Shown one piece after another: positions 19,672 through 28,741 of a stretch of DNA of 52,793 bases. Each line of letters begins with the position of its first letter. The first letter of the stretch is position 1. A model generated the notes under the pieces. It had not been told where the DNA came from, did no database searches, and worked only from the letters and a program-made list of their open reading frames with translations. The stretch is from Inquilinus limosus. GTDB taxonomy: Bacteria; Pseudomonadota; Alphaproteobacteria; DSM-16000; Inquilinaceae. The stretch is from the NCBI RefSeq assembly GCF_002195995.1, contig NZ_NHON01000006.1:76955-129747 (forward strand). The letters are read 5' to 3'. The translations under genes and the position numbers were made by a program.

Positions 19672-20793
19672 TCAGACGAGTCCGGTCATCGCGGAAGCAT
19701 CGAAGCCGCGCAGGGCGTCCGCGTTGCCGGTGCGCACCTTCACCGCCCAGTGCGGATCGCCGAGGAGCGCCCGTCCGACCGCGATCAGGTCGAACTCGTC
19801 GCGCTCCATCCGGTCGATCAGCCGGTCCAGGCCGGCCCTCGGCGAGCTCTCGCCGCTGAACGCGGCCATGAAGTCTCCCGACAGCCCGACCGAGCCCACG
19901 CTGATCGTCGCGGCCCCGGTCAGCTTCTTCGCCCATCCCGCGAAGTTGAGGCCGTGCTCGCCATCGATCTCCGGGAACTCCGGCTCCCAGAAGCGGCGCT
20001 GCGAGCAATGCAGCGCATCCGCGCCGGCCTCGACCAGCGGCCGGAGCCAGGCGGCCATCTCGTCAGGCGTCTCCGCCAGGCGGGCGGCGAAATCCTGCTG
20101 CTTCCATTGGCTGAGCCGGATGATGATCGGGAAGTCGGGCCCGACGCCGGCCCGCACCGCCGCGACGACCTCCGCGGCAAAGCGCGAGCGCTCGCCGATG
20201 GTGGCACCGCCATAGCGGTCCGCGCGGCGGTTGGTGCCCGCCCAGAAGAACTGGTCGATCAGGTAGCCATGCGCGCCGTGCAGCTCGACCGTGTCGAAGC
20301 CGAGTCTCCCGGCCTCCGCCGCCGCCTTCGCGAAAGCGGCGATCGTGTCGGCGATCGCCGCATCGGTCATCGCCACGCCGCGCTCCACGCCGGGCGCATC
20401 AAGGCCTGACGGGCTCTCGACCGGGGCGTCGGCCGTCCAGTCCGTGAGGAAGCTCTTGACCGCGCCGGTGTGCCACAGCTGCGGGCCCATCCGGCCGCCG
20501 GCGTCATGCACGGCGTCGATCACGCCCTGCCAGCCATCCAGGGCGGCTTCGCCATGGAAGAAAGGAATGCCGGGGTCGTTTCGCGATGCCGGGCGATCGA
20601 CCACCGTCCCCTCGGACAGGATGAGGCCGACGCCGCCTTCGGCGCGCCGACGGTAATAGGCCGCATTGGCTGGGCCGGGCACGCCGCCGGGGGCGAAGGA
20701 GCGTGTCATCGGCGCCATGACGATCCGGTTCGGCAGCGCCAGCGACCGCAGCCTGAAGGGGCGGAACAGGGCATCCGGGGAGGAGGTGACCAT
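19672..20793 (-). CDS. Old Yellow Enzyme-type NADH:flavin oxidoreductase
   Basis: The 373-residue FMN barrel has FRPFRLRSLALPNRIVMAPM at the start, QLWHTG, the substrate-binding HGAH (H172, H175) in VELHGAHGYLIDQFF, TNRRADRYGG, and the phosphate-binding GRALLGDPHWA near the end. Such enzymes reduce activated C=C bonds of enones, quinones or nitro compounds. I chose the ATG at 20793, since an upstream opening at 20835 would run through the operator-like palindrome. The divergent HxlR regulator suggests induction by an electrophile or quinone. Confidence 0.92.
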   Translation of the reverse strand: MVTSSPDALFRPFRLRSLALPNRIVMAPMTRSFAPGGVPGPANAAYYRRRAEGGVGLILSEGTVVDRPASRNDPGIPFFHGEAALDGWQGVIDAVHDAGGRMGPQLWHTGAVKSFLTDWTADAPVESPSGLDAPGVERGVAMTDAAIADTIAAFAKAAAEAGRLGFDTVELHGAHGYLIDQFFWAGTNRRADRYGGATIGERSRFAAEVVAAVRAGVGPDFPIIIRLSQWKQQDFAARLAETPDEMAAWLRPLVEAGADALHCSQRRFWEPEFPEIDGEHGLNFAGWAKKLTGAATISVGSVGLSGDFMAAFSGESSPRAGLDRLIDRMERDEFDLIAVGRALLGDPHWAVKVRTGNADALRGFDASAMTGLV

Positions 20794-20824
20794 GCGAAGC
20801 AGCTCCGTTGTGGCAGGAGCCGGA

Positions 20825-20845
20825 TAGGTATACATCGTAAACCTA
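20825..20845. promoter_or_regulatory. Putative HxlR operator
   Basis: An inverted repeat TAGGTATAC-ATC-GTAAACCTA, with eight of nine positions paired, sits 31 bp upstream of the oxidoreductase start and 46 bp upstream of hxlR. Its size and position fit binding of the MarR/HxlR-like dimer and joint control of both genes. Confidence 0.65.
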
Positions 20846-20891
20846 GCGTCAATTACGCACCTGGAATCGCCCAGGTATCGTCGAGGAAACC

Positions 20892-21296
20892 ATGTCCTGT
20901 GAGCGCCAGCGCTTCGTGGTCGATTGCCCCAGCCGCCTGCTGTTCGATCAGATCGCGGACAAATGGTCGATGATGGTCCTCACCGTGCTCGACCCCGGGC
21001 CGATGCGCTTCAACGCGATCAAGCGCCATCTCGAGGGGGTGACGCAGAAGGCGCTCACGCAGTGCCTGCGGCGGCTTGAGCGCAACGGCCTGGTATCGCG
21101 GCGCGTCATCCCCGTCTCGCCGGTGGCGGTGGAGTATGAGATCACCCGGCTCGGCCGCTCGCTCCAGCACCCGTTCAAGGCGCTCTATGCCTGGATGCTC
21201 GACCATCTCGAGGAGGTCGACGAGGCGCGGAGGATCTTCGATGAGCGCGGCCTGCCGGGATCCGGGACGGACTTCCGGATCCCGACGACCTCCTGA
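20892..21296 (+). CDS. HxlR-family transcriptional regulator
   Basis: The 134-residue winged-helix protein has the HxlR signature: an N-terminal Cys (C12 in DCPSRLLFDQIADKW), the ADKWSMMVL helix, FNAIKRHLEGVTQKALTQCLRRLERNGLV recognition region and the VEYEITRLGRSL wing. HxlR proteins with the conserved N-terminal Cys often sense electrophiles or oxidants (QorR/YodB type). The ATG at 20892 follows CGAGGAAA. Divergent from the OYE-type gene with an operator between, it is probably its repressor. A 10-bp inverted repeat (CGGGATCCGG at 21256) occupies the 3' end of the gene and could end transcription. Confidence 0.92.
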   Translation: MSCERQRFVVDCPSRLLFDQIADKWSMMVLTVLDPGPMRFNAIKRHLEGVTQKALTQCLRRLERNGLVSRRVIPVSPVAVEYEITRLGRSLQHPFKALYAWMLDHLEEVDEARRIFDERGLPGSGTDFRIPTTS

Positions 21297-21553
21297 TTCC
21301 GTGCCACGGGCGCCGGATCGGCATGGGACGACCGAACAAGTTTCCATCGCCTCCCTGATGAATTAGACTGACAGAATCGCGACGACGCACTCGTCCAAGC
21401 GGCGTGCGCAGCGGAATTGGCATTGCTCTCGCAAATGTCCCGCCCGTCGCCGAGGAGCTTCATACCCTCCGCCGTGTCGCATTTGCGCGGGATGACCGAC
21501 GTCTTCTCGCCCTGGCGCCGCGAAAATTCGCCGATGATGGAGAGAACGAGACA

Positions 21554-21973
21554 GTGACAGCCGATCTGCAATTCGATCATTTCAACGCGATTGCACTGAA
21601 GGTATTCGCATTGCTGTACGGGGCATTCCCCAATCCGATCGACCTCGATTTTGACGATCTCGGCCTGTTGCATGACGATGAACTGCCGCAGACGGAATTG
21701 GCATACAATACAACGTTCTGGCTTGAGCAGAACGGCTTGCTGACTGTCACAAACTACTACAACGACCGCCCGAGGGAGATTACGGAAGCGCTCGAGGTCA
21801 GGCTGTCGATGCAGGGGCTGATCGCGCTGCAGGAGGTCCCGAGATCTGCCCCGTCCGGCAAGACGCTCGGCGAGCAGATGGTGGATGTCGCCAACGCCGA
21901 CAGCCGCGACACGCTGCAGGACAAGGCCTCCGGCCTGGTCAGCGGCCTCTTGACGGCCTTCAGGCCGCGGTAG
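21554..21973 (+). CDS. Unknown protein, possibly winged-helix, in AT-richer DNA
   Basis: The 139-residue frame starts with GTG at 21554, with GGAGAG 9-14 bases upstream; a longer opening at 21404 adds low-quality residues. The protein begins TADLQFDHFNAIALKVFALLYG, then FPNPIDLDFDDLGLL, TTFWLEQNGLLTV, VRLSMQGLIALQEVP, TLGEQM and a small C-terminal helix. The pattern 'LYxxFPxP..TxxWLxxxGLL..LSxQGLxxL' looks like a small winged-helix fold, but I cannot name the family. The first two thirds are clearly less GC-rich than the neighbours, suggesting acquisition from elsewhere. It is not evidently linked to hxlR or to the betaine transporter. Confidence 0.65.
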   Translation: MTADLQFDHFNAIALKVFALLYGAFPNPIDLDFDDLGLLHDDELPQTELAYNTTFWLEQNGLLTVTNYYNDRPREITEALEVRLSMQGLIALQEVPRSAPSGKTLGEQMVDVANADSRDTLQDKASGLVSGLLTAFRPR

Positions 21974-22272
21974 GCCGGCGACAAGGCGGGGCGCCTGAGC
22001 GGAGAACGCCCCGCCGCGCGAAGCCCCGCACTCGCCTCACCCTGATCGGCCCGGGCCGCTCACGCTGCGCGCCAGACAGTTGCAAAGCGCCAAACTTCGA
22101 CACCCGCTCACTTTTGGCCAGCACTTCGATCTGAAGTACGCAAAAATAACGAGTATTTCTTTTTAATTGAACCACTCGGTAATTCAAAGTTCTGAAACAA
22201 ATATTAACGATATCGAAACAATTTGGGATAAGCGGGTTGCACTCTGGGACATGATGCTTTACGAACCCCGGA
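21974..22272. other. AT-rich upstream region of the betaine transporter operon
   Basis: No gene is seen in this 299-bp gap. About 22130-22230 is strikingly AT-rich for this window (AAAAATAACGAGTATTTC, TTTTTAATTGAACCACTCGG), as expected for a strong or osmoregulated promoter for proVWX. I cannot place a single unambiguous -35/-10 pair. Confidence 0.6.
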
Positions 22273-23526
22273 ATGATCGATGAAATGACTGAATCAGGCG
22301 GCGCCGTCGCCGAGAGCGGCGCCATGCCTGATGCTGCCCCGAAGATCGCCATCGAGGGCCTCTACAAGATCTTCGGAACGCGCGTGGCCGAGGCGATCCC
22401 GATGGTCGAGGCCGGCCGGGACAAGGCCGAGATCCGCAGCCGGACCGGCTGCACCGTCGGGGTGAACGATGCCCGGTTCGAGATCCGCGAAGGTGAGATC
22501 TTCGTCGTCATGGGCCTGTCCGGATCCGGCAAGTCGACGCTGCTGCGGCTGATCAACCGCCTGATCGAACCGACGATCGGCCGCATCGTGATCGACGGCC
22601 AGGATGTGACCGAGATGTCGAAGCGCGACCTGATCGCGCTGCGGCGCCGCGACATGAGCATGGTGTTCCAGACCTTCGCCCTGCTGCCGAAGCGCACCGT
22701 GCTGGACAACACCGCCTTCGGCCTCGAGGTGGCCGGCATCGGCGAGGCGGCACGGCATCGAAAGGCGCGGGAGGCGCTCGCGGCAGTCGGGCTGGACCGC
22801 TATGCCGACAGCCTGCCGTCCGAGCTCTCCGGAGGGATGAAGCAGCGCGTCGGGCTGGCCCGGGCGCTGGCGTCGGAGCCCACCATCCTGCTCATGGACG
22901 AGGCCTTCTCCGCCCTCGACCCTCTGATCCGGGCCGAGATGCAGGACGAGCTGCTGCGCCTGCAGGCCGAGCATTCGCGGACCATCGTCTTCGTCAGCCA
23001 TGACCTCGACGAGGCGATGCGGATCGGCGACCGGATCGCCATCATGCAGGATGGCATGGTGGTGCAGGTCGGTACCCCGGAAGAGATCGTGACGAAGCCG
23101 GCCAACGACTATGTGCGGTCGTTCTTCCGCGGCGTCGACGTGACCCGGGTGTTCACCGCCGGCGACGTCGCCCGGCAGACCCGGATCGCCCGGGTCGAGC
23201 GGCCGGACGTGAAGGCCGATGCCGCGCTGGAGCGCCTGCGCCGCCACGACCAGGAGATCGCCGTCGTGACCGACCGCGCCCGGCTCTATCAGGGAATGGT
23301 GTGCGTCGAATCGCTGACCGCGGCGCTGCGCCGCGATGCTTGGGACGCCTATCCCGATGCCTTTCTGCCGGATGTCGCACCGATCGCCGCCGACCTGCCG
23401 CTGACCCAGGTGCTGGGCCGCGTCGCGGAAAGCCGCTGGCCGGTGCCGGTCGTCGGCGTGGACGGGCGCTATCACGGCACCATCACCAAGGACGCCCTGC
23501 TGATGGCCCTCGACCGGACGAGCTGA
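22273..23526 (+). CDS. proV: Glycine betaine/proline betaine ABC transporter ATPase
   Basis: The 417-residue protein has Walker A GLSGSGKST (81-89), the Q-loop VFQTFALLPKRTVLDN, signature LSGGMKQRV (185-193), Walker B LLMDEAFSALDP (from 206) and the H-loop VSHDLDEAM. The C-terminal 130 residues form a CBS-domain pair, which in OpuA/ProV senses ionic strength. With the adjacent permease and binding protein it imports betaines. Start codon is not certain: 22273, 22285 and 22324 are all in frame with weak ribosome sites. Confidence 0.95.
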   Translation: MIDEMTESGGAVAESGAMPDAAPKIAIEGLYKIFGTRVAEAIPMVEAGRDKAEIRSRTGCTVGVNDARFEIREGEIFVVMGLSGSGKSTLLRLINRLIEPTIGRIVIDGQDVTEMSKRDLIALRRRDMSMVFQTFALLPKRTVLDNTAFGLEVAGIGEAARHRKAREALAAVGLDRYADSLPSELSGGMKQRVGLARALASEPTILLMDEAFSALDPLIRAEMQDELLRLQAEHSRTIVFVSHDLDEAMRIGDRIAIMQDGMVVQVGTPEEIVTKPANDYVRSFFRGVDVTRVFTAGDVARQTRIARVERPDVKADAALERLRRHDQEIAVVTDRARLYQGMVCVESLTAALRRDAWDAYPDAFLPDVAPIAADLPLTQVLGRVAESRWPVPVVGVDGRYHGTITKDALLMALDRTS

Positions 23527-23529
23527 GTT

Positions 23530-24441
23530 ATGGAATTCGATCTCAGAATCGGCGACGCCGCCAACACGGCCGTCGACTATGCCCTGGACCATTTCGCGCC
23601 GGCGCTGGACGTCATCTCCGCCGCCATCGGCTTCGTCGCCGACGGCATTAAGGCGGCGCTGCTGGCCGTGCCGCCGGAGGCGGGCATCCTGGTCATCGTG
23701 CTGCTGGCCCTGTGGCGGGTCGGCTGGCGCTTCGCGGTGTTCGCCGCGGCGGCGCTGGCCGTGATCATGGGCATGGGGCTGTGGAAGTCGACGATGGAGA
23801 CCCTGTCGCTGGTGCTCGCGGCGACAGCCTTCGCCGTCGCCGTCGGCATCCCGCTCGGCATCGCCATGGCGCGCAGCACCCTCGTCCGGGCGGTGGCGCG
23901 GCCGGTGCTCGACCTGATGCAGACCATGCCGGCCTTCGTCTACCTGATCCCGGCCGCCATGTTCTTCGGCCTGGGCGCCGTGCCGGGCACGATCGCCACC
24001 GTGATCTTCTCGATGCCGCCGGTGGTGCGGCTGACCGATCTCGGCATCCGGCAGGTCGACCAGGAGTTCATCGAGGCGGGCCTGGCCTTCGGCTGCACCG
24101 ACCGGCAATTGCTCTTCAAGGTGCAGATCCCCAATGCCCTGCCGTCGATCATGGCCGGCGTCAACCAGACCGTGATGCTGGCGCTGTCCATGGTGGTGAT
24201 CGCCTCGATGATCGGCGCCGGCGGGCTGGGCAACACCGTCCTGACCGGCATCCAGCGGCTCGATGTCGGACTGGGGTTCGAGGGCGGGGTCGCCGTCGTC
24301 GCCCTGGCCGTCATCCTGGACCGCATCACCCAGAGCGTCGGCGGCTCGAAGCCATCCGGCGGCCTGAGGGCGCTCCTCGGCCGCAGCCGCCGGATGCCGG
24401 CCGATGCCGGCGGCACCGCGGCGCCGTCCGCGGGCCGCTGA
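23530..24441 (+). CDS. proW: Glycine betaine/proline betaine ABC transporter permease
   Basis: The 303-residue membrane protein has several hydrophobic segments and the binding-protein-dependent transport motif EAGLAFGCTDRQLLFKVQIPNALPSIMAGVNQ, which docks with the ATPase. It starts 3 bases after the proV stop. The C-terminal tail (after about residue 275) is polar and cytoplasmic. Confidence 0.95.
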   Translation: MEFDLRIGDAANTAVDYALDHFAPALDVISAAIGFVADGIKAALLAVPPEAGILVIVLLALWRVGWRFAVFAAAALAVIMGMGLWKSTMETLSLVLAATAFAVAVGIPLGIAMARSTLVRAVARPVLDLMQTMPAFVYLIPAAMFFGLGAVPGTIATVIFSMPPVVRLTDLGIRQVDQEFIEAGLAFGCTDRQLLFKVQIPNALPSIMAGVNQTVMLALSMVVIASMIGAGGLGNTVLTGIQRLDVGLGFEGGVAVVALAVILDRITQSVGGSKPSGGLRALLGRSRRMPADAGGTAAPSAGR

Positions 24442-24504
24442 CAGCCCCGGGCGGCCCCGGAGCACCGAACGACACCGAACGACCCCCGAGAACAAGGAGA
24501 TGTC

Positions 24505-25386
24505 ATGCTGAAGGCCTTCGCAAGATTGGCCCTGGCGGCGGCGTTGACCGCCGGCGCCGGCCTCCCGGCGAGCGCCCAGGACCAGACTCCAATCAAGATC
24601 GGCTGGACGGCCTGGTCCGATGCGGAGTTCGTCACCAAGCTGGCGCAGAAGCTGATCACCGACACCTACGGCACGCCCGTGGAGCTGGTGCAGACCGATA
24701 TCGCGCCGCAATACCAGGGTGTGGCCAAGGGCGACATCGACGCCATGATGATGGCGTGGCTGCCGCAGACCCATGCCGACTACTTCAAGCGCGTGGGCGA
24801 CGACGTGGTGACGCTCGGCGTCCTCTACACCGATGCCAAGCTCGGCTGGGTGGTGCCGTCCTACGTGCCCGAGGACCAGGTCGCCTCGATTGCCGACCTG
24901 GCCAAGGACGACGTGCAGAAGAAGCTGAACGGCAAGATCCAGGGCATCGATCCCGGCGCCGGCCTGATGCGGCTGTCGGGCGAGGCGATCGACACCTATG
25001 GCCTCGACGACTACGAGCTGGTCTCGGCCAGCGACGCGGCGATGGTTGCGGCGCTGGACCGGGCGATCCGCCGGAAGGAATGGATCGTCGTGACCGGCTG
25101 GAGCCCGCACTGGATGTTCGGCAAGTACGATCTGCGCTATCTCGAGGACCCGAAGGGCGCCCTGGGCGGGGTGGAGCGGATCTACGTCCTTGGGCGCAAG
25201 GGCTTCCAGGCCGACCACCCCGAAGCGGCGAAGTTCCTGATGCGCATGCACCTGCCGCTGAAAGAGCTGGAGGCAGCGATGGCCGACGCCCAGGACACCT
25301 CCTATGAGGCGGCGGTCGAGAAGTACATCGCCGAACACCCGGCCCGGGTGAAGTACTGGCTGACCGGCGAGATCGGCGGCGCCTGA
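24505..25386 (+). CDS. proX: Glycine betaine-binding periplasmic protein
   Basis: The 293-residue protein has a signal peptide (LALAAALTAGAGLPASAQ, cleavage about residue 25) and an OpuAC domain: IKIGWTAWSDAEFVTKLAQ, AWLPQTHADYF, and VTGWSPHWMF, where the Trp residues form the aromatic box holding the trimethylammonium group. It is the last gene of proVWX, with AACAAGGAG before the ATG. The related choline- or proline-betaine-preferring proteins cannot be excluded. Confidence 0.93.
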   Translation: MLKAFARLALAAALTAGAGLPASAQDQTPIKIGWTAWSDAEFVTKLAQKLITDTYGTPVELVQTDIAPQYQGVAKGDIDAMMMAWLPQTHADYFKRVGDDVVTLGVLYTDAKLGWVVPSYVPEDQVASIADLAKDDVQKKLNGKIQGIDPGAGLMRLSGEAIDTYGLDDYELVSASDAAMVAALDRAIRRKEWIVVTGWSPHWMFGKYDLRYLEDPKGALGGVERIYVLGRKGFQADHPEAAKFLMRMHLPLKELEAAMADAQDTSYEAAVEKYIAEHPARVKYWLTGEIGGA

Positions 25387-25408
25387 CGGCTCCGCGATCC
25401 GCATGCGC

Positions 25409-25441
25409 CGGTCCCCGGGGGAGAGCCTTCCCCGGGGACCG
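25409..25441. terminator. Terminator between proX and the aldehyde oxidoreductase
   Basis: CGGTCCCCGGGG and CCCCGGGGACCG form a 12-bp stem around a 9-base loop, followed on the plus strand by TGCATTTTG. It suits termination of proVWX. Confidence 0.75.
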
Positions 25442-25545
25442 TGCATTTTGAGCCACCGGTGCCGACGAATCATCGGGTCACCAGCCGGTATCGAATTCCT
25501 GGTCAGTGAGGCCGACAGCTCCCGCGGCGACGCGGACGCAATCCC

Positions 25546-27744
25546 TCACGCATCCGCCATGGGGAGGTGCGGCAGCAGCTTGTCGAGGGTGATGGGGAAA
25601 TCCCGCACCCGCACGCCAGTGGCGTTGTGAACGGCATTGGCCACCGCTGCCCCGGCGCCGCAGACGCCGAGCTCGCCGAGACCCTTGGCGCCGAGCGGAT
25701 TCGCCTTCTCGTCCGGCTGCTCCAGGAACACGACCTCCAGCTCCGGTACGTCGGCATGGACGGGGACGTGATATTCGGCGAGGTCGCGGTTGACGAAGCG
25801 GCCATGGCGCGGGTCGAGATGCGTCTCCTCCATCAGCGCCGCGCCGAGGCCCCAGGTCATGCCGCCGATCACCTGCGAGCGCGCGGTCTTGGCGTTCAGC
25901 AGGCGGCCGGCATCGATCACCGCCAGCATACGCCGCAGCCGGACCTCGCCGGTGTCGATGTCGACCGCGACCTCGGCGAATTGCGCGCCGTGGGAATGCT
26001 GGGAGAAAGCCTTGTAGTCGGGGTTCGCCGCCATCGGGGTGGACGCCCCCTCGGCCTCGAGCCCCTCCGGGGCGATGCGGGCGAGGAAATCGGCCGACAG
26101 CGTGCCGTCGCCTGTCCCCGCGGCCGCCGCGATCTTCGCCCGCAGCGCGAGGCAGGCCTGATGGACGGCAGAGCCGGAGCTGGCGGCGCCCCAGGACCCG
26201 CCGGAGCCGGCGGTGCGCGGGAACCGGCTGTCGCCGAGCTCCACCGTCACGGCCGCGAGCGGCACGCCGAGCCGTTCGGCCGCGATCTGGGCCAGGATGG
26301 TGTAGGTGCCGGTGCCGATATCGGTCATGTCGAGCCGTACCGTCACCCGGGCCCGGGCATCGATCGCCACCCGGGCGGTGGCGGCACCGAGATAGTTGGG
26401 CCGGATCGCCGCGGCCATGCCCATGCCAATCAGCTTGCGGCCCTCGCGGACCTGCCCCGGCGCGGCGCTGCGGCGGTCCCAGCCGAAGCGACGCGCGCCC
26501 TCCTGCAGGCAGCCGACCAGGTTGCGGCTGGCGAAAGGCACGCCGCGCTCGGGATCCCGCGCCGGCTCGTTGCGGATACGCAGCTCGATCGGGTCGAGGC
26601 CGAGCCGTTCGGCCAGCTCGTCCATGCCGCATTCGAAGGCGATCAGCCCCGGCGCCTCGCCCGGTGAGCGCATCCATTCGCCACGGCGGAGATCGACCGG
26701 CACCAGCCGGTGCCGGGTCAGCCGGTTCGGGGCGGCGTAGAGCGACCGGGTGACGACCGCCGTCTGCTCGCAATACTCCTCGACACGCGAGGTGGCCGAG
26801 CAGACGTCATGGCCGAGGGCGGTCAGCCGCCCCTCACGATCCGCGCCGAGGCGGACCAGATGCATCATCTCCGCCCGATGTCCGGCGTTGCCGAACATCT
26901 GCTGCCGGGTCAGGGCGACCTTGACCGGCCGCTGCAGGTTCCGTGCGGCCAGGGCGGCCAGCACCGTGTCCGCATGCACGATCAGCTTGGAACCGAAGCC
27001 GCCGCCGGTGAAGGGGCTGACGATGCGGACATTCTCCGACGGTATGCCGAGCGTGTTGGCGATGCCGGCCCGAACATTCGCCAGGGTCTGCGCCCCGGTG
27101 CGGATCGTCACCATGTCGCCGGACCATTCGGCCAGCGTGGCGTGGGGCTCCATCGGATTGTGATGCTCATAGGGCGTCCGGTAGATCGCCTCGACCCTGA
27201 CCGGCGCGGCGGCGAAGGCTCCTTCGAAATCGCCGATGGCGCTGTCGGTCTGCATTCCGGCATTGGTCCGCGGCGGCGCATAGGCCTCGGCCAGGCGGGG
27301 CGCCAGCTCGAAGGCGCCCGCCGCCGCCTCGTACCGGACCCGGATCAGCCCGGCGGCGGCGCGCGCGGCCTCGAAGCTCTCGGCCACCACCAGCGCCACC
27401 GGCTCGTCATGGTAGCGAACTTGGTCGTCGGCGAGCACGGGCCGGGCGCGAGTGAACACCTCGGGCGGCGTCGGGGTCAGCGGCGGGCCGAAGTCGGGCT
27501 GAGCCGGGGCGTTGCGATGGGTCATCACATGCAGCACGCCCGGCGCCCGCTCCGCCTCCGCCGTGTCGATCGCGGCGATGCGGCCCTTGGCGATGGTCGC
27601 GCCGAGGATGACGCCATAGGCCGGTGCCTCGCTCGGCACATGCTCATAGGCATAGGTCGCCCGCCCGGTGACCTTGAGCGGGCCGTCGATGCGGTCGACC
27701 GGCTTGCCGATCACGGTGACGTCCGTCGCGATGATGTCTGCCAT
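25546..27744 (-). CDS. paoC: Aldehyde oxidoreductase molybdenum-binding subunit (PaoC-like)
   Basis: The 732-residue protein belongs to the xanthine oxidase family large subunits: IGKPVDRIDGPLKVTGRATYAYE at the start, PFTGGGFGSK, RSPGEAPG, MTDIGTGTYTILAQ, GGSWGAASSG and GAKGLGELGVCG near the C-terminus, where the Glu is the catalytic base next to the Mo. The cofactor is expected to be molybdopterin cytosine dinucleotide. With the two upstream genes it forms a PaoABC-type periplasmic oxidoreductase for aromatic and other aldehydes. The ATG at 27744 is chosen because the family starts here; the frame is open further upstream inside paoB. Confidence 0.9.
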   Translation of the reverse strand: MADIIATDVTVIGKPVDRIDGPLKVTGRATYAYEHVPSEAPAYGVILGATIAKGRIAAIDTAEAERAPGVLHVMTHRNAPAQPDFGPPLTPTPPEVFTRARPVLADDQVRYHDEPVALVVAESFEAARAAAGLIRVRYEAAAGAFELAPRLAEAYAPPRTNAGMQTDSAIGDFEGAFAAAPVRVEAIYRTPYEHHNPMEPHATLAEWSGDMVTIRTGAQTLANVRAGIANTLGIPSENVRIVSPFTGGGFGSKLIVHADTVLAALAARNLQRPVKVALTRQQMFGNAGHRAEMMHLVRLGADREGRLTALGHDVCSATSRVEEYCEQTAVVTRSLYAAPNRLTRHRLVPVDLRRGEWMRSPGEAPGLIAFECGMDELAERLGLDPIELRIRNEPARDPERGVPFASRNLVGCLQEGARRFGWDRRSAAPGQVREGRKLIGMGMAAAIRPNYLGAATARVAIDARARVTVRLDMTDIGTGTYTILAQIAAERLGVPLAAVTVELGDSRFPRTAGSGGSWGAASSGSAVHQACLALRAKIAAAAGTGDGTLSADFLARIAPEGLEAEGASTPMAANPDYKAFSQHSHGAQFAEVAVDIDTGEVRLRRMLAVIDAGRLLNAKTARSQVIGGMTWGLGAALMEETHLDPRHGRFVNRDLAEYHVPVHADVPELEVVFLEQPDEKANPLGAKGLGELGVCGAGAAVANAVHNATGVRVRDFPITLDKLLPHLPMADA

Positions 27745-27751
27745 GCTCCCC

Positions 27752-28738
27752 TCACCCGCGCTCGACGGCGGCGGCCAGGGTGTGCCGCAGCGTCCGTTGC
27801 GCCAGCTGGATCTTGAATTCATTGCCAGGCCGCCCCCTCGCATCGGCCAGGGCCACCGCGGCGGCATCGCGGTAGGCGTCATCCGCCGCGGCGGCACCGG
27901 CCAGGGACCGCTCCGCGGCGTCGGCGCGCCAGGGCTTCGGCGCCACCCCGCCCAGGGCGATGCAGGCGCGGCGAATGCGCCCGCCCTCGGCGTCGATGAT
28001 GGCGGCGACCGAGACCAGGGCGAAGGCATAGGAGGCGCGATCCCGGACCTTGCGGTAGATCTGCCGGCCGGGCGGCGGCGGGGGCAGGACCACCGCCGTG
28101 ATCATCTCGCCGGGATGCAGCACGGTCTCCACATCCGGCGCGGTGCCCGCCGGCCGGTGCAGCCCGGTGACCGGGACCACTCTCGTCCCGCCATCGGGCC
28201 GGATCGTCTCGATCCGGGCGTCGAGCGCGGCCAGGGCGACGGCCATGTCGGAGGGATGGACGGCGATGCAGTCGCTGCCGGCGCCGAGCACGGCGTGCAT
28301 GCGGTTGAAACCGTCCAGGGCGGCGCAGCCGGAGCCGGGGCTGCGCTTGTTGCACGGCAGCGACAGGTCCTGGAAATAGGGGCAGCGGGTGCGCTGCAGC
28401 AGGTTGCCGCCGGTCGACGCCTTGTTGCGGATCTGGCCGGACGCGCCGGCCAGCAGCGCCTGGGCCAGCACCGGATAGCGCCGCCGCACCGCCGGGTCGG
28501 CGGCAAGGTCGCTGTTCCGCACCTGCGCCCCGATGCGCAGCCCGCCTTCCGGCATCGGCTCGATCCGGTCGAGCGGCAGCCGGCTGATGTCGACCAGATG
28601 GGTCGGCTGCTCGACCCCGAGCTTCATCAGATCGAGCAGATTGGTGCCGCCGGCGATGAAGCGGGCTCCCGGTTGTCCCCCGACCGCCGCGGCCGCCCCG
28701 TGCGCGCTTGTTGCGCGCTCATAGGTGAAGGGCTGCAT
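27752..28738 (-). CDS. paoB: Aldehyde oxidoreductase FAD-binding subunit (PaoB-like)
   Basis: The 328-residue protein begins [20 protein letters not shown] and has the FAD-binding [16 protein letters not shown] and [12 protein letters not shown]. Cys119, 129, 138 and 157 match the extra [4Fe-4S] cluster that marks PaoB among xanthine oxidase family FAD subunits. It starts 3 bases after the paoA stop and ends 7 bases before paoC. Confidence 0.9.
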   Translation of the reverse strand: MQPFTYERATSAHGAAAAVGGQPGARFIAGGTNLLDLMKLGVEQPTHLVDISRLPLDRIEPMPEGGLRIGAQVRNSDLAADPAVRRRYPVLAQALLAGASGQIRNKASTGGNLLQRTRCPYFQDLSLPCNKRSPGSGCAALDGFNRMHAVLGAGSDCIAVHPSDMAVALAALDARIETIRPDGGTRVVPVTGLHRPAGTAPDVETVLHPGEMITAVVLPPPPPGRQIYRKVRDRASYAFALVSVAAIIDAEGGRIRRACIALGGVAPKPWRADAAERSLAGAAAADDAYRDAAAVALADARGRPGNEFKIQLAQRTLRHTLAAAVERG

Positions 28739-28741
28739 CGG

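Noticed and set aside
22294-25473. A 1059-codon minus-strand open frame opposite proVWX
   Set aside because: It is antisense to an intact ABC transporter operon and has no recognisable domain.
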